A DNA stretch of 64,000 nt from Vibrio sp. PID17_43. Lineage in GTDB: Bacteria > Pseudomonadota > Gammaproteobacteria > Enterobacterales > Vibrionaceae. Below are positions 1 through 8,921 of this stretch, piece after piece. The stretch's first letter is position 1, and every line of letters begins with the position of its first letter. The stretch covers positions 62,001 through 126,000 of the forward strand of contig NZ_LIXM01000005.1 of the NCBI RefSeq assembly GCF_002608565.1. Direction: 5' to 3'. Both the position numbers and the translations under genes were made by a program. Under the pieces are notes generated by a model that did not search any database, was not told the origin of the DNA, and was given only the letters and a program-made list of their open reading frames with translations.

Positions 1-59
1 AATCAGAGAAGCTCAAGATAATTAAAATTTCGGCGGCGATGCTGCGAAAATACAACTAA
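1..59 (+). CDS. C-terminal end of a YcfL-like lipoprotein gene (5' part outside window)
   Basis: An open frame runs from the window edge to a TAA at 57-59 and encodes the last 18 residues of a protein ending in LRKYN. Ten bases separate it from lpoB. In enterobacteria and vibrios the gene just before lpoB is ycfL, an outer-membrane lipoprotein of the DUF1425 family, so the identity rests mainly on gene order. The fragment is too short to show a domain. Confidence 0.4.
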   Translation, partial: SEKLKIIKISAAMLRKYN

Positions 60-68
60 GGAACTTTC

Positions 69-659
69 ATGAAAAAAAGTATTATTGCTCTTTTGGGTCT
101 CGCCGTAATTTTGGGAGGGTGTTCAAACAAAGTCTCTTACGGCGATGCGCAGGCGACAGAAACCACCACCATCGATTTTGGTTCGACGGATCTACAAAAA
201 ATTGCTGGAGATATGGTCGACAGCATGATGATGTCAGGTTCTGTCGCGGCTATTACTCGTGACCAGCGTCCTATTGTTTTTGTTGAACGTATAAAGAACA
301 AGACAAGTGAGCATATTGATACCGAATCGATTACCGATACGATTTCTACCAAAATGCTTAACTCTGGTAAGTTCCGTTTTGTTGATATGGCTCGCGTCGA
401 GTCCGTTCGTGAGCAGCTTAACTTTCAAAACAATGATGAACTCGTAAATCAAAGTACGGCCATTCAGTTTGGTAAAATGGTTGGCGCGCAGTACATGCTT
501 TACGGTAATTTGTCGAGTATCGTGAAAAACGCGGGTAGTAATAAAGACGTTTACTACAAGATGACTATGCGCTTGATGGATCTAGAAACAGGTTTAATTG
601 AGTGGGCAGACGAAACTGAAATTAGAAAAGAACAGTCTAAAAGTTTATTTGGCCTCTAA
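69..659 (+). CDS. lpoB: Penicillin-binding protein activator LpoB
   Basis: Outer-membrane lipoprotein that reaches through the periplasm to stimulate the bifunctional peptidoglycan synthase PBP1b. The 196-residue product starts with a lipoprotein signal peptide with lipobox LGGC (Cys18). Serine follows the cysteine, which favours outer-membrane sorting. The rest matches the LpoB fold, with GAQYMLYGNLSSI in the middle and a conserved MRLMDLETGLIEW strand near the end. A GGAA ribosome site lies just upstream. It sits between a ycfL-like gene and thiK, the order known from E. coli, which supports one operon. The linker after the cysteine is short compared with enterobacterial LpoB. Confidence 0.93.
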   Translation: MKKSIIALLGLAVILGGCSNKVSYGDAQATETTTIDFGSTDLQKIAGDMVDSMMMSGSVAAITRDQRPIVFVERIKNKTSEHIDTESITDTISTKMLNSGKFRFVDMARVESVREQLNFQNNDELVNQSTAIQFGKMVGAQYMLYGNLSSIVKNAGSNKDVYYKMTMRLMDLETGLIEWADETEIRKEQSKSLFGL

Positions 660-693
660 TTAGGTCGTATGGCGCAACGTGGAGGAGTGGTTG

Positions 694-1572
694 ATGGCGT
701 GGTTTTCTTGGCAACAAGCGAAACAGTTGGATCCGAGCCTTAATGCGCTCGATGGCTTCTTCACGGTACCTCCAGTGAAAGTACAGATTGTCACTGGAGG
801 GTTAACCAATCGTTGTTGGCGATTGGAGTGCTCACAAGGTTTTGCTTATGTTTGGCGGCCAACCAGTCATGTGTGCAAAGCCTTTGCTATTTCTCGTCAT
901 AATGAACATCAAGTTCTTAATGCTATCTCACCATTAAATCTTGGCCCTAAGCCAGCATTTTTGCATGAACAAGGCTTGTTGGTTGAATGGCTTGATGGAG
1001 AGACGATCACTAAGCCAGGCATTGAGTTGGATGAGTTACTGCCGATCGCAGTAGCCATTCATCAATATCCGTGTCAGACAATCCCTCTCGTCCCTTTCTC
1101 TTACCTATCTCGGGTTGATCATTATTGGCTTGAGCTTTGTGGGAGGTATACGGGGACAGTGTTTGAAGCGCTGTATCACAAATGGCGAACCGAGCCGAGT
1201 ATAGAGCCCATTCCATTGGCACTTTGTCATTTTGATCTTGGTTGTTACAACCTTGTCCGAGGCGATAATGGTGTTAAGGTCATTGATTGGGAATACGCAG
1301 GGCTTGCCGACCCAAGACTTGACCTTGCGCTTATTTTGCAATTAGCAGAGGTGCCTATCGAGCAAGGTGTGGCACAGTATTGTCAAACTCGCCAATTAAA
1401 AAATGTTTCTATTTGGTTGAAAGGTGTTCAAGCATGGCGTCCTAGAACGATGGTCATGGCAATGTTATGGTATTTACTCGCCTACAAATTGTGGAATGAT
1501 GAACAATACTTGAACAGTGCACATGAGTTTAAAGACTTATTATGTTTGGAAGATCACTGTTTTGAGAACTGA
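694..1572 (+). CDS. thiK: Thiamine kinase (aminoglycoside phosphotransferase fold)
   Basis: Cytoplasmic kinase that phosphorylates thiamine to thiamine monophosphate in salvage. The 292-residue product has the APH/choline-kinase fold: an N-terminal lobe with GGLTNRCWRLE, the catalytic loop HFDLGCYN (His179, Asp181, Asn186) and the metal-binding DWE at 198-200. The frame is open from a GTG at 679, but GGAGG at 681-685 lies eight bases before the ATG at 694, so 694 is the better start. Its place between lpoB and ycfP is the same as in E. coli, where ThiK (YcfN) is about 274 residues. Other APH-fold kinases remain possible on motif alone. Confidence 0.85.
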   Translation: MAWFSWQQAKQLDPSLNALDGFFTVPPVKVQIVTGGLTNRCWRLECSQGFAYVWRPTSHVCKAFAISRHNEHQVLNAISPLNLGPKPAFLHEQGLLVEWLDGETITKPGIELDELLPIAVAIHQYPCQTIPLVPFSYLSRVDHYWLELCGRYTGTVFEALYHKWRTEPSIEPIPLALCHFDLGCYNLVRGDNGVKVIDWEYAGLADPRLDLALILQLAEVPIEQGVAQYCQTRQLKNVSIWLKGVQAWRPRTMVMAMLWYLLAYKLWNDEQYLNSAHEFKDLLCLEDHCFEN

Positions 1573-1647
1573 TGGCGTTTTCTCCTTTAACCATGAGGAA
1601 ATAGTGGTAGTTTAACGTTAAGTGCCAGCATACAGGGAGAGGTACAC

Positions 1648-2187
1648 ATGATTATTTACTTGCACGGCTTTGATAGCACAAGCCCAGGTAACCACGAAAA
1701 AGTGCTTCAATTGCAATTTATTGATGATGACGTTCGTTTCATTAACTACAGTACACTTCACCCGAAGCACGACATGCAGCACTTATTGAAAGAAGTGTCG
1801 AAAGTGATTGAGCAGTCAGATGACCCAAATCCACTCATTTGTGGCGTAGGCCTAGGTGGCTATTGGTCTGAACGAGTTGGGTTTCTATGCGGTATTAAGC
1901 AGGTGATTTTTAACCCCAATTTACACCCAGAGAACAATATGGCTAGCCGCATTGACCGTCCTGAAGAATATGAAGACATTGCAACTAAGTGTGTTGAGCA
2001 GTTCCGTACGAAGAACAAAGAGCGTTGTTTAGTGATACTGTCAAAAGAGGACGAAGTCCACGATAATTCACAAACAGCGGCGGAGTTGGAGGCGTATTAC
2101 CGGATCATTTGGGATGATACTCAGACACATAAGTTTAAGAAAATTTCTCACCACCTTCAAACGATGAAGGCATTTAAAGACGCATAA
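1648..2187 (+). CDS. ycfP: YqiA/YcfP family alpha/beta-fold protein
   Basis: A 179-residue protein of the UPF0227 group with an alpha/beta-hydrolase-like fold. [15 protein letters not shown] at the N-terminus is the typical first strand and oxyanion-hole turn. The nucleophile-elbow position reads GVGLGG, with glycine where an esterase has serine. The closely related E. coli YcfP has the same change, so this branch probably is not a serine hydrolase. The ribosome site GGGAGAGG lies about ten bases before the ATG. A terminator follows, closing the lpoB-thiK-ycfP unit. The role is unknown. Confidence 0.88.
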   Translation: MIIYLHGFDSTSPGNHEKVLQLQFIDDDVRFINYSTLHPKHDMQHLLKEVSKVIEQSDDPNPLICGVGLGGYWSERVGFLCGIKQVIFNPNLHPENNMASRIDRPEEYEDIATKCVEQFRTKNKERCLVILSKEDEVHDNSQTAAELEAYYRIIWDDTQTHKFKKISHHLQTMKAFKDA

Positions 2188-2218
2188 CGCCTTCAAGCGA
2201 CATAGCGGCAATCTTCTA

Positions 2219-2246
2219 ACAGCACTTTTCGAGGTGCTGTTTTTGT
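2219..2246 (+). terminator. Rho-independent terminator after ycfP
   Basis: A seven-base-pair stem (ACAGCAC with GTGCTGT) and an eight-base loop are followed directly by a run of T. It lies 31 bases after the ycfP stop. Confidence 0.85.
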
Positions 2247-2451
2247 ATCTGCGTTTCTCCTCCAGTTATGTATGTGCCTATCAAACGCATTACATTTGTT
2301 ACAAATGATAACTCTGAATTATGATTTATTGCTTTTGTAGCACGGCAACACTACATCAAAGTAGACGAAAATTGGTCAATCCGCATCAAGAGTAAGGATT
2401 TTTTGTTGCCATGAAGGGATTGCTCTATATAATGAAGATGGTAAAAATAAT

Positions 2452-2465
2452 TTGATAAATATCAA
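2452..2465. promoter_or_regulatory. FNR-type binding site upstream of ndh
   Basis: TTGATAAATATCAA is an exact match to the FNR consensus TTGAT-N4-ATCAA. In E. coli FNR represses ndh when oxygen is absent, so a site here fits established biology. It is about 240 bases before the start codon; the promoter was not located with confidence, so activation or repression cannot be read from position. Confidence 0.75.
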
Positions 2466-2625
2466 AAAAAATTGAGAGCAAGTAATAAACTTGCCTATTT
2501 GTTGTCTGAGGTCGTGTTTTTCAGGCACGCAAGTCGATGCTAATCATACAATTAACAAGAATAAGTCAATATAAGATGGTATCGGTGTTAATCCAAAGTG
2601 AACTTGCCTCTAAACAGAATTCATC

Positions 2626-2675
2626 GGTTGGGTGCGTTGCGGCAGCATGTCTGTCAGCAAGCATCGGACTGAACC
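2626..2675 (+). promoter_or_regulatory. Structured leader hairpin before ndh
   Basis: Three stacked helices pair GGTT with AACC, GGTGC with GCATC (one G-U) and TTGCGGCAG with CTGTCAGCAA (one bulged A), closing a five-base CATGT loop. It begins 82 bases before the ndh start. A T-run 11 bases after the hairpin is too far for a standard terminator. No known riboswitch class was recognised. Confidence 0.5.
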
Positions 2676-2707
2676 CATATATTCATTTTTTGTAGAGGAT
2701 AATCATT

Positions 2708-3997
2708 GTGACACGCATTATCGTTGTAGGCGGCGGTGCTGGTGGTCTTGAGTTGGCGACCAAACTGGGTCGCACTCTTGGTCGTAAAAACCGAGCGCAA
2801 ATTACATTAGTAGACCGTAAAGCCAGTCATTTGTGGAAACCGTTGTTGCATGAAGTTGCAACGGGTTCATTGGACGAAGGTGTGGACGCATTGAGTTACC
2901 GTGCTCACGCGAAGAACCATCACTTCGATTTCCAGATGGGCAGTCTTCAAGATATTGACCGTGAGCGTAAGGTGATCATTTTAAGTGAACTTACAGACGG
3001 CCATGGCGAACTTTTGATGCCAAGTCGCGAGCTAGAGTATGACATTTTGGTAATGGCAATCGGCTCAACATCCAACGACTTCAATACACCAGGCGTTCGT
3101 GAGCACTGTATTTTCCTCGACAGCCCCGAACAAGCGCATCGTTTCCGCAGTGAGATGAACAACGAGTTCTTAAAACTGCATGCAAAAAGTGGCAACGGCA
3201 CGGTGGATATCGCTATCGTGGGCGCGGGTGCAACAGGAGTCGAGCTTTCAGCAGAACTTCACAATGCAGTGAAAGAGCTGCGTACTTACGGTTTTGGTGA
3301 TTTAGACTCTAGCAAGTTAAATGTAAGTCTGGTTGAAGCGGGTGAGCGTATTCTTCCTGCACTTCCACCGCGTATTTCTTCTGCCGCACATCAAGAGTTG
3401 GTTAAACTTGGCGTTAACGTACGTACTGCGACAATGGTAACGCAAGCCGAGAAGGGCGGTTTGACGACGAAAGATGGGGAGAAAATTCCAGCACAAATCA
3501 TGGTATGGGCTGCTGGTATCAAAGCGCCTGATTTCATCAAAGATATCGCTGGGCTAGAGACCAACCGCATCAATCAACTGGTAGTCAAAGGTACGCTGCA
3601 AACGACTCGTGACGATGATATTTTTGTCATTGGTGACTTGGCGCAATGCACTCAGCCTGATGGTTCATTTGTACCGCCTCGTGCCCAGGCAGCACACCAG
3701 ATGTCGAGCCAAGCGTTCAGCAATATCGTGGCGAAGTTAAATGGACGCGAGATGAAGGATTATGTTTACAAAGATCATGGTTCTTTGGTTTCTCTAAGTC
3801 GTTTCTCGACGGTTGGTAGCCTGATGGGTAATTTAACAAAAGGCTCAATGATGGTTGAAGGTCGTATCGCTCGTGTAGTGTACATCTCACTCTACCGAAT
3901 GCATCAAATGGCATTGCATGGTGTGATCAAGACGGGGTTGATGATGCTGGTTGGTCGCATCAATCGTGTCCTTCGTCCAAATCTGAAGCTGCACTAA
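2708..3997 (+). CDS. ndh: Type II NADH dehydrogenase (NADH:quinone oxidoreductase)
   Basis: Single-subunit, non-proton-pumping NADH:quinone oxidoreductase bound to the inner face of the cytoplasmic membrane. The 429-residue product carries an N-terminal FAD-binding motif VVGGGAGG (residues 6-13), a second dinucleotide motif for NADH at 170-177 ([11 protein letters not shown]) and the late FAD contact VIGDLAQC. The basic C-terminal tail [11 protein letters not shown] is typical of the membrane-attachment end. Length is close to E. coli Ndh (434). GTG is the chosen start, with AGAGGA nine bases upstream. It follows ycfP as in E. coli and is probably oxygen-regulated through the upstream FNR box. 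Confidence 0.95.
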   Translation: MTRIIVVGGGAGGLELATKLGRTLGRKNRAQITLVDRKASHLWKPLLHEVATGSLDEGVDALSYRAHAKNHHFDFQMGSLQDIDRERKVIILSELTDGHGELLMPSRELEYDILVMAIGSTSNDFNTPGVREHCIFLDSPEQAHRFRSEMNNEFLKLHAKSGNGTVDIAIVGAGATGVELSAELHNAVKELRTYGFGDLDSSKLNVSLVEAGERILPALPPRISSAAHQELVKLGVNVRTATMVTQAEKGGLTTKDGEKIPAQIMVWAAGIKAPDFIKDIAGLETNRINQLVVKGTLQTTRDDDIFVIGDLAQCTQPDGSFVPPRAQAAHQMSSQAFSNIVAKLNGREMKDYVYKDHGSLVSLSRFSTVGSLMGNLTKGSMMVEGRIARVVYISLYRMHQMALHGVIKTGLMMLVGRINRVLRPNLKLH

Positions 3998-4038
3998 TAG
4001 GTAACCCCGGCTAGAGCCAATGCAGATTCCAAGTATAA

Positions 4039-4064
4039 GCCATCGTATGTCGGTGGCTTTTTTA
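4039..4064 (+). terminator. Terminator after ndh
   Basis: GCCATCG pairs with CGGTGGC (one G-U) around a five-base loop and is followed by seven T. The T-run reaches the stop codon of the convergent acetyltransferase gene. Confidence 0.8.
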
Positions 4065-4610
4065 TTTTAAATCACTTGGTAACAGTGAATACACCACACC
4101 ATCTCTCGGTTTTCCATGAAAGATAAAGCGGTCTCTCGCGATAGTTTCTTTCACTGCGCCAACGGATTCGATCAAAGATTGGCTCGCAGTATTATCTGGA
4201 TCGCAGACGATTTCGATTCTGGTTAAACTCAGAGTGTCGAAACAGAATTCTGCCAGTGCACTGACCGCTTCTTGAGCGTAACCATTACGTTGGTAGCGAT
4301 CCGCCACCCAGTAACCAATACTTGCCATATTGAACGTATGATAAAGCTCGTTCACCGCCGCCATTCCAAGTAAATTATTGTGCTCGCGATTGTAGATTCC
4401 AAACCCAAGAGCGTCAGTTTTAACCCAGTTCAAGCGGGTGGCTAATAGAAAGTCTTGTGCTTCTTTTAGAGTGATGTGTTTATCAGTCCAATCTAGCCAT
4501 TTATGTAGGGAAGGGGAATTGGCCAATAAGCTTTGCAGTGAGTGCTCATCTTCTGAAGGGATAAGTCGCAGGGTCAAGCGAGGAGTAATGATTTCGAAAT
4601 CTGGACTCAT
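4062..4610 (-). CDS. GNAT-family N-acetyltransferase (RimJ/RimL type)
   Basis: A 182-residue acetyl-CoA-dependent acetyltransferase of the RimJ/RimL/RimI group. ITPRLTLRLIPSEDE at the start and the sequence SIGYWVADRYQRNGYAQEAVSAL are hallmarks of the fold; the latter holds the pyrophosphate-binding loop (RNGYAQEA). DPDNTASQSLIESVG is the conserved late segment. Target may be ribosomal protein N-termini, but many members of this group act on small molecules, and nothing here decides it. It is convergent with ndh and downstream of csiV with a terminator between. Confidence 0.85.
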   Translation of the reverse strand: MSPDFEIITPRLTLRLIPSEDEHSLQSLLANSPSLHKWLDWTDKHITLKEAQDFLLATRLNWVKTDALGFGIYNREHNNLLGMAAVNELYHTFNMASIGYWVADRYQRNGYAQEAVSALAEFCFDTLSLTRIEIVCDPDNTASQSLIESVGAVKETIARDRFIFHGKPRDGVVYSLLPSDLK

Positions 4611-4636
4611 GAATGGATATTGCTCCTAGATACAAT

Positions 4637-4660
4637 AAAGCGCAGCAAGCGCTGCGCTTT
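4637..4660 (-). terminator. Hairpin terminator after csiV
   Basis: A ten-base-pair GC-rich stem (AAAGCGCAGC with GCTGCGCTTT) closes a four-base loop between csiV and the acetyltransferase gene. The T-run on the minus strand is short (CTTTATTG). Confidence 0.6.
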
Positions 4661-4676
4661 ACTTTAATGTCGGTCG

Positions 4677-5447
4677 TTATTGAACGCGACGAACTTGGAT
4701 GATCATCCCCACTAGTGGGTTGTCTAGGTAATGCGTTTCACCACTGCGCATGCGACGTTTTTGATCCAGTCGGTAGCTCTTAAGAAATGTTTCTTGTGTG
4801 ACGGTTGGCGATATCTCTACTAGGTTACCGACTTGCACATTACCTTCTACTTCACCAAACTCGTCAGAGATTTGCTCTGCGGGTTGTGCTTCTACTCGGA
4901 CTTCACGAACACTCGGTTCACGCAGGTCCAATGTGGTTTCGGCAAACAAATAGTGCTGAACATAGATTTGAATCTTACCGTCTAACTCGTAAAGTGGGCC
5001 GCTGATAACTTCTTCGCTGTAGCCATCGGTCATCAATGTTTGAGCATCGCCAGTGATTGGACTGCCATCCGCATAGTAAGAACCTGAGAAATCGCGACCA
5101 CCAACGATTCGAAAAATTGGCGCGCTTGCTTTACCGCTGTCTCCTTGTCGCCATGCCACGTGCTTCAGTACTTTAAAGCCGGCATGATTGTTTAGCGCCG
5201 CTGCTTGAGCATTGAGTTGGAAAGATGAACGCGGCAACAGTGTTACACCTTTTGAGCTTCGGTAAGAGTCATTATCGAGGCTGCCGACATTACTCATTTC
5301 GATGGTTGGCAGTTGGTTTGGCCATGACTCACTGGTGCTTTCAGTGTCGATTGCTCGCTTGAAAATAATCACTTCAATATCAAATTGACGTTGCGCCCAG
5401 GATGGCATGGAGACACAAAGAAGCAATAACGGGATCAGTATTCTCAT
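4677..5447 (-). CDS. CsiV-family periplasmic protein (PF10972 type)
   Basis: A 256-residue exported protein whose signal peptide (RILIPLLLLCVSMPSWA) probably ends at Ala18. It matches the CsiV family, first described as a peptidoglycan-binding protein needed for cellulose-induced stress survival in a marine gammaproteobacterium. FDIEVIIFKR after the signal and the LDGKIQIYVQHYLF strand are typical. The open frame begins at 5489, inside mfd, but the ATG at 5447 gives the clean signal peptide and avoids overlap. It lies eight bases after mfd and is probably co-transcribed with it. Function in Vibrio is unknown. Confidence 0.75.
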   Translation of the reverse strand: MRILIPLLLLCVSMPSWAQRQFDIEVIIFKRAIDTESTSESWPNQLPTIEMSNVGSLDNDSYRSSKGVTLLPRSSFQLNAQAAALNNHAGFKVLKHVAWRQGDSGKASAPIFRIVGGRDFSGSYYADGSPITGDAQTLMTDGYSEEVISGPLYELDGKIQIYVQHYLFAETTLDLREPSVREVRVEAQPAEQISDEFGEVEGNVQVGNLVEISPTVTQETFLKSYRLDQKRRMRSGETHYLDNPLVGMIIQVRRVQ

Positions 5448-5454
5448 TCGACTA

Positions 5455-8400
5455 TTAGCTCGTTGGTAATAAATTTTGTTTAAAATCATTCAGCAAGTCT
5501 TGTACGAACTGAATGCGTTTTCGTCGGTCTGTTAATGGTACGCTAAACTTGAACTTAGTTGGACCTTCCATTGCAAATTTTTGCGGCTGTGATTGCAGCA
5601 GTGTAACTAAATACGCTGGATTAATGTCAGCATCCGGGTAAAACTCAATAAATCCCCCCTTATCATGGGCTTCCAGCTTTTTAGCTTTGATCGTTCCCGC
5701 TCCAATTTTCAGCTCAGAGACTGTTAGGAGGTTCTTAGTTGCGTCAGGTAATAAACCAAAGCGATCAATCAGTTCGACTTTAAGCTCGGAAAGACCTTCA
5801 CCGTCCGTTACGCTCGCAATACGCTTGTACATTGACAGGCGAGTGTTTACGTCAGGGATGTAATCGTCCGGCAGTAACGCAGGAATGCGTATCTCGACTT
5901 CTGTTTGTTCGCGAAGCAGTTCATCTAGCGATGGCTCTTTACCTTCTTTCAATGCTTCAACTGCTTGCTCAAGCATTTCCATATACAGTGTAAAGCCAAC
6001 TGATTGAATTTGACCACTTTGCTCATCACCTAATAATTCACCCGCGCCACGAATTTCTAAATCATGAGTCGCCAGTGTGAAGCCTGCACCAAGATCTTCG
6101 AGTGAGGCGATGGCATCTAAGCGTTTAATCGCATCCTTAGTCATGGCTTTTGGATGCGGTGTCAGTAGGTATGCGTAGGCTTGGTGATGAGAGCGACCTA
6201 CACGGCCACGTAGTTGATGAAGCTGCGCTAAACCAAGGTTGTCAGCACGATCCATAATAATCGTGTTTGCGGTTGGCACGTCAATACCCGTTTCAATAAT
6301 GGTGGTACACACGAGCAAGTTGAATCTTTGATGGTAAAAGTCGTTCATGATGCGTTCGAGTTCTCGTTCCCGCATCTGACCATGGGCTACAGTGACACGA
6401 GCCTCTGGAACGAGTTTCTGCAAATCTTCAGCAGCTTTCTCAATGGTCTCTACTTGATTGTGTAGGAAATATACCTGACCGCCACGCATGATCTCACGCA
6501 GCACCGCTTCACGAACGACAGACTCTTCACGTTGACGAACAAACGTTTTGATCGCCAGGCGTCGAGCAGGAGGCGTGGCAATGATCGACAAGTCACGCAT
6601 TCCACTCATCGCCATATTTAAAGTTCGTGGTATTGGCGTTGCAGTGAGTGTTAGGATGTCGACATCCGCACGCATCGCTTTTACTTTCTCTTTTTGGCGT
6701 ACACCAAAACGGTGTTCTTCATCGACAATCAGAAGACCAAGATCTTGGAATTTTATATCACTCGACAGCAACTTGTGTGTACCTACAACAATATCGACTT
6801 TGCCATCGGCGACATCTTGAAGAATGACTTTTTGCTCTTTGGCTGATTTAAAGCGCGATAATACTTCTACCCGGATCGGTAGGTTAGCAAAACGATCACG
6901 GAAGTTTTCAAAGTGCTGCTGTGCCAAAAGGGTGGTTGGTACCAGTACCGCGACCTGTTTATTGTTATCGGTAGCGACGAATGCCGCACGCATTGCGACT
7001 TCTGTTTTACCAAAGCCAACGTCACCACAAACAAGACGATCCATGGCTTTTGCTTGGCACATGTCGGATAGTACGGCATTGATTGCCATTGCTTGGTCGT
7101 CGGTTTCTTCAAACGGGAACGTTGCTTTGAACGTGGCGTACTGGCCGCGATCCAGCTGGAATTTGTAGCCAGGTTTAAGCTCACGTTTTGCGTAAACGTC
7201 CAGCAGCTCTGCCGCAACGTCACGCACTTTTTCTGCCGCTTTACGACGCGCTTTTACCCAGGCTTCACCCCCAAGCTTGTGCAGTGGTGCACTTTCTTCT
7301 GCGCCACCCGAGTAACGGCTGATGAGATTGAGCGATGACACTGGTACGTATAACTTGGCATCATTTTGATATTCCAGCGTTACGTACTCGGTTTTCATGC
7401 CGCCCGCTTCAAGGGTTTGTAGACCAATGTACCGGCCGATACCATGGTCGATGTGTACGACAGGTTGTCCCGGCTTTAGCTCTGCCAAATGGCGGATTAC
7501 GGTATCGCTGTTGACCGCTTTTTTGTCTTTTCGGCGACGCTGAATGACGCGATCGCCAAGCAAATCACTTTCACAAATCAGAGCGAAATTGAGCTCATTA
7601 TGAATAAAGCCGTGTTCCGCCGCCCCTAGCGTCAGGCTGAATCGGTCATCAGAGTCGAGAGCTTGGTATAGCGAACCATGAACAACAGGTCGCACTTTAA
7701 TACCTTGTAGTAGTTCTGTGAGTGCTTCGCGACGGCCTTCTGATTCGACCGAGAAGACGATCTTGCCAGTGAACTGTTCACTGAATTGACGTAGACGCGC
7801 AAGGGGTTCTTTGTTTTGTTGCTGTACACCAAGTTCGACAAGTGATTGTACCGCAAGATTCTGGCGACCACCGCGGCTTGCCACTTTATCAAGGCTTAAT
7901 TGAGCCTGTGGCAACAGTTTTAAGTGGCTAAATAGTTCTTCTTTCTTTAACCACAACTCGTGTGGAGCAAGCAGTGGGCGTAACGGATCAATTTTCTTTT
8001 GGTCGTAGCGATACGCGACATCATTTAAGAAGGTGTCTACTGCCGCTTCTATATCACCAAAAATGATCAGTTGAGAATCTTGTGGCAAATAGTCGAACAG
8101 TGTTTCGGTATGATCGAAAAATAGTGGTTGCCAATACTCAATGCCTGCCGGCCAAGTGCCTTTGGTGACCTGCATGTAAATCGACTCTGGTTCGCGTCGC
8201 GCCTCAAACTGAGTACGCCAACGGGTGCGGAAATCTTCAATCGCAATTTTGGTCGTCGGAAATTCATGTGCAGGCAGCAGTTGGATCTGCTGGATGTCCT
8301 CGATGGAACGTTGATTCTCGGGATCGAAGGTTCGGATGGTATCGATTTCGTCATCAAAAAAGTCAATGCGGTATGGATCTGAACTTCCCATTGGAAATAG

Positions 8401-8916
8401 GTCGATGATCGACCCACGGCTTGCATATTCACCCGGCCCGAATACTTGATCGACATGACGGTAACCAGAATTTTCCAGTTGAACACGCAGTTTGTCTAGT
8501 GAGAACTGATCGCCAGTTTTGACCATTAGGGTATGTTTCAGCAAGAAGTCTCGAGGGGACTGACGCTGCAAAACGGTGCTGACAGGGACAATCGTTACCC
8601 CGCCACGTTGATGTGGCAGTTGGTATAGACGGGCGATGCGGTCAGAGATGATCTCCTGGTGTGGAGAAAAGTTATCATAAGGCAGTGTTTCCCAATCAGG
8701 AAAGAGACTCACTGGTTGGTCAGTAAATTGTTCGATTTCTGCTTGTAGTTTTAGCGCGATTTGTGGATCGGGCACCACAAGTAGCGAGTGACTTGAATGT
8801 TGTTTCGCTAGCTCCGCAATCGCCATCGGCAATGCTGCTCCGGGTAGATTACCGAGCTGTTTTTTGTCGCCACGTTCGGAAGGATTGGTGACGGAGAGAA
8901 TCGTTGCTTTTGTCAT
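5455..8916 (-). CDS. mfd: Transcription-repair coupling factor Mfd
   Basis: DNA translocase that removes RNA polymerase stalled at lesions and recruits UvrA. The 1153-residue product shows the full architecture: UvrB-like N-terminal domain (QFTDQPVSLFPDWETLPYD region), the RNA polymerase-interacting domain beginning ELKPGQPVVHIDHGIGRY, helicase motifs with Walker A GDVGFGKTE near residue 630 and DEEH box, the translocation motif region around EIRGAGELLGDEQSG, and the C-terminal autoinhibitory domain. Length equals that of E. coli Mfd (1148). It starts five bases after the PilZ gene and is followed by csiV, so the three probably form one transcript. Confidence 0.98.
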   Translation of the reverse strand: MTKATILSVTNPSERGDKKQLGNLPGAALPMAIAELAKQHSSHSLLVVPDPQIALKLQAEIEQFTDQPVSLFPDWETLPYDNFSPHQEIISDRIARLYQLPHQRGGVTIVPVSTVLQRQSPRDFLLKHTLMVKTGDQFSLDKLRVQLENSGYRHVDQVFGPGEYASRGSIIDLFPMGSSDPYRIDFFDDEIDTIRTFDPENQRSIEDIQQIQLLPAHEFPTTKIAIEDFRTRWRTQFEARREPESIYMQVTKGTWPAGIEYWQPLFFDHTETLFDYLPQDSQLIIFGDIEAAVDTFLNDVAYRYDQKKIDPLRPLLAPHELWLKKEELFSHLKLLPQAQLSLDKVASRGGRQNLAVQSLVELGVQQQNKEPLARLRQFSEQFTGKIVFSVESEGRREALTELLQGIKVRPVVHGSLYQALDSDDRFSLTLGAAEHGFIHNELNFALICESDLLGDRVIQRRRKDKKAVNSDTVIRHLAELKPGQPVVHIDHGIGRYIGLQTLEAGGMKTEYVTLEYQNDAKLYVPVSSLNLISRYSGGAEESAPLHKLGGEAWVKARRKAAEKVRDVAAELLDVYAKRELKPGYKFQLDRGQYATFKATFPFEETDDQAMAINAVLSDMCQAKAMDRLVCGDVGFGKTEVAMRAAFVATDNNKQVAVLVPTTLLAQQHFENFRDRFANLPIRVEVLSRFKSAKEQKVILQDVADGKVDIVVGTHKLLSSDIKFQDLGLLIVDEEHRFGVRQKEKVKAMRADVDILTLTATPIPRTLNMAMSGMRDLSIIATPPARRLAIKTFVRQREESVVREAVLREIMRGGQVYFLHNQVETIEKAAEDLQKLVPEARVTVAHGQMRERELERIMNDFYHQRFNLLVCTTIIETGIDVPTANTIIMDRADNLGLAQLHQLRGRVGRSHHQAYAYLLTPHPKAMTKDAIKRLDAIASLEDLGAGFTLATHDLEIRGAGELLGDEQSGQIQSVGFTLYMEMLEQAVEALKEGKEPSLDELLREQTEVEIRIPALLPDDYIPDVNTRLSMYKRIASVTDGEGLSELKVELIDRFGLLPDATKNLLTVSELKIGAGTIKAKKLEAHDKGGFIEFYPDADINPAYLVTLLQSQPQKFAMEGPTKFKFSVPLTDRRKRIQFVQDLLNDFKQNLLPTS

Positions 8917-8921
8917 GGTAA

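Larger units (their letters stand above)
2247..2707 (+). other. Long ndh promoter and leader region
   Basis: No supported gene lies in this 461-base stretch. It is AT-rich in the first half, holds a perfect FNR-type palindrome at 2452-2465, and in the second half forms a long bulged hairpin at 2626-2675 followed by a six-T run at 2687-2692. The length suggests a long 5' untranslated region for ndh. Confidence 0.6.

Noticed and set aside
5455..8916. Several open frames of 60-140 codons on the opposite strand or other frames of mfd
   Set aside because: They lie wholly within a gene with full-length family match, have no ribosome sites and no family-like sequence.
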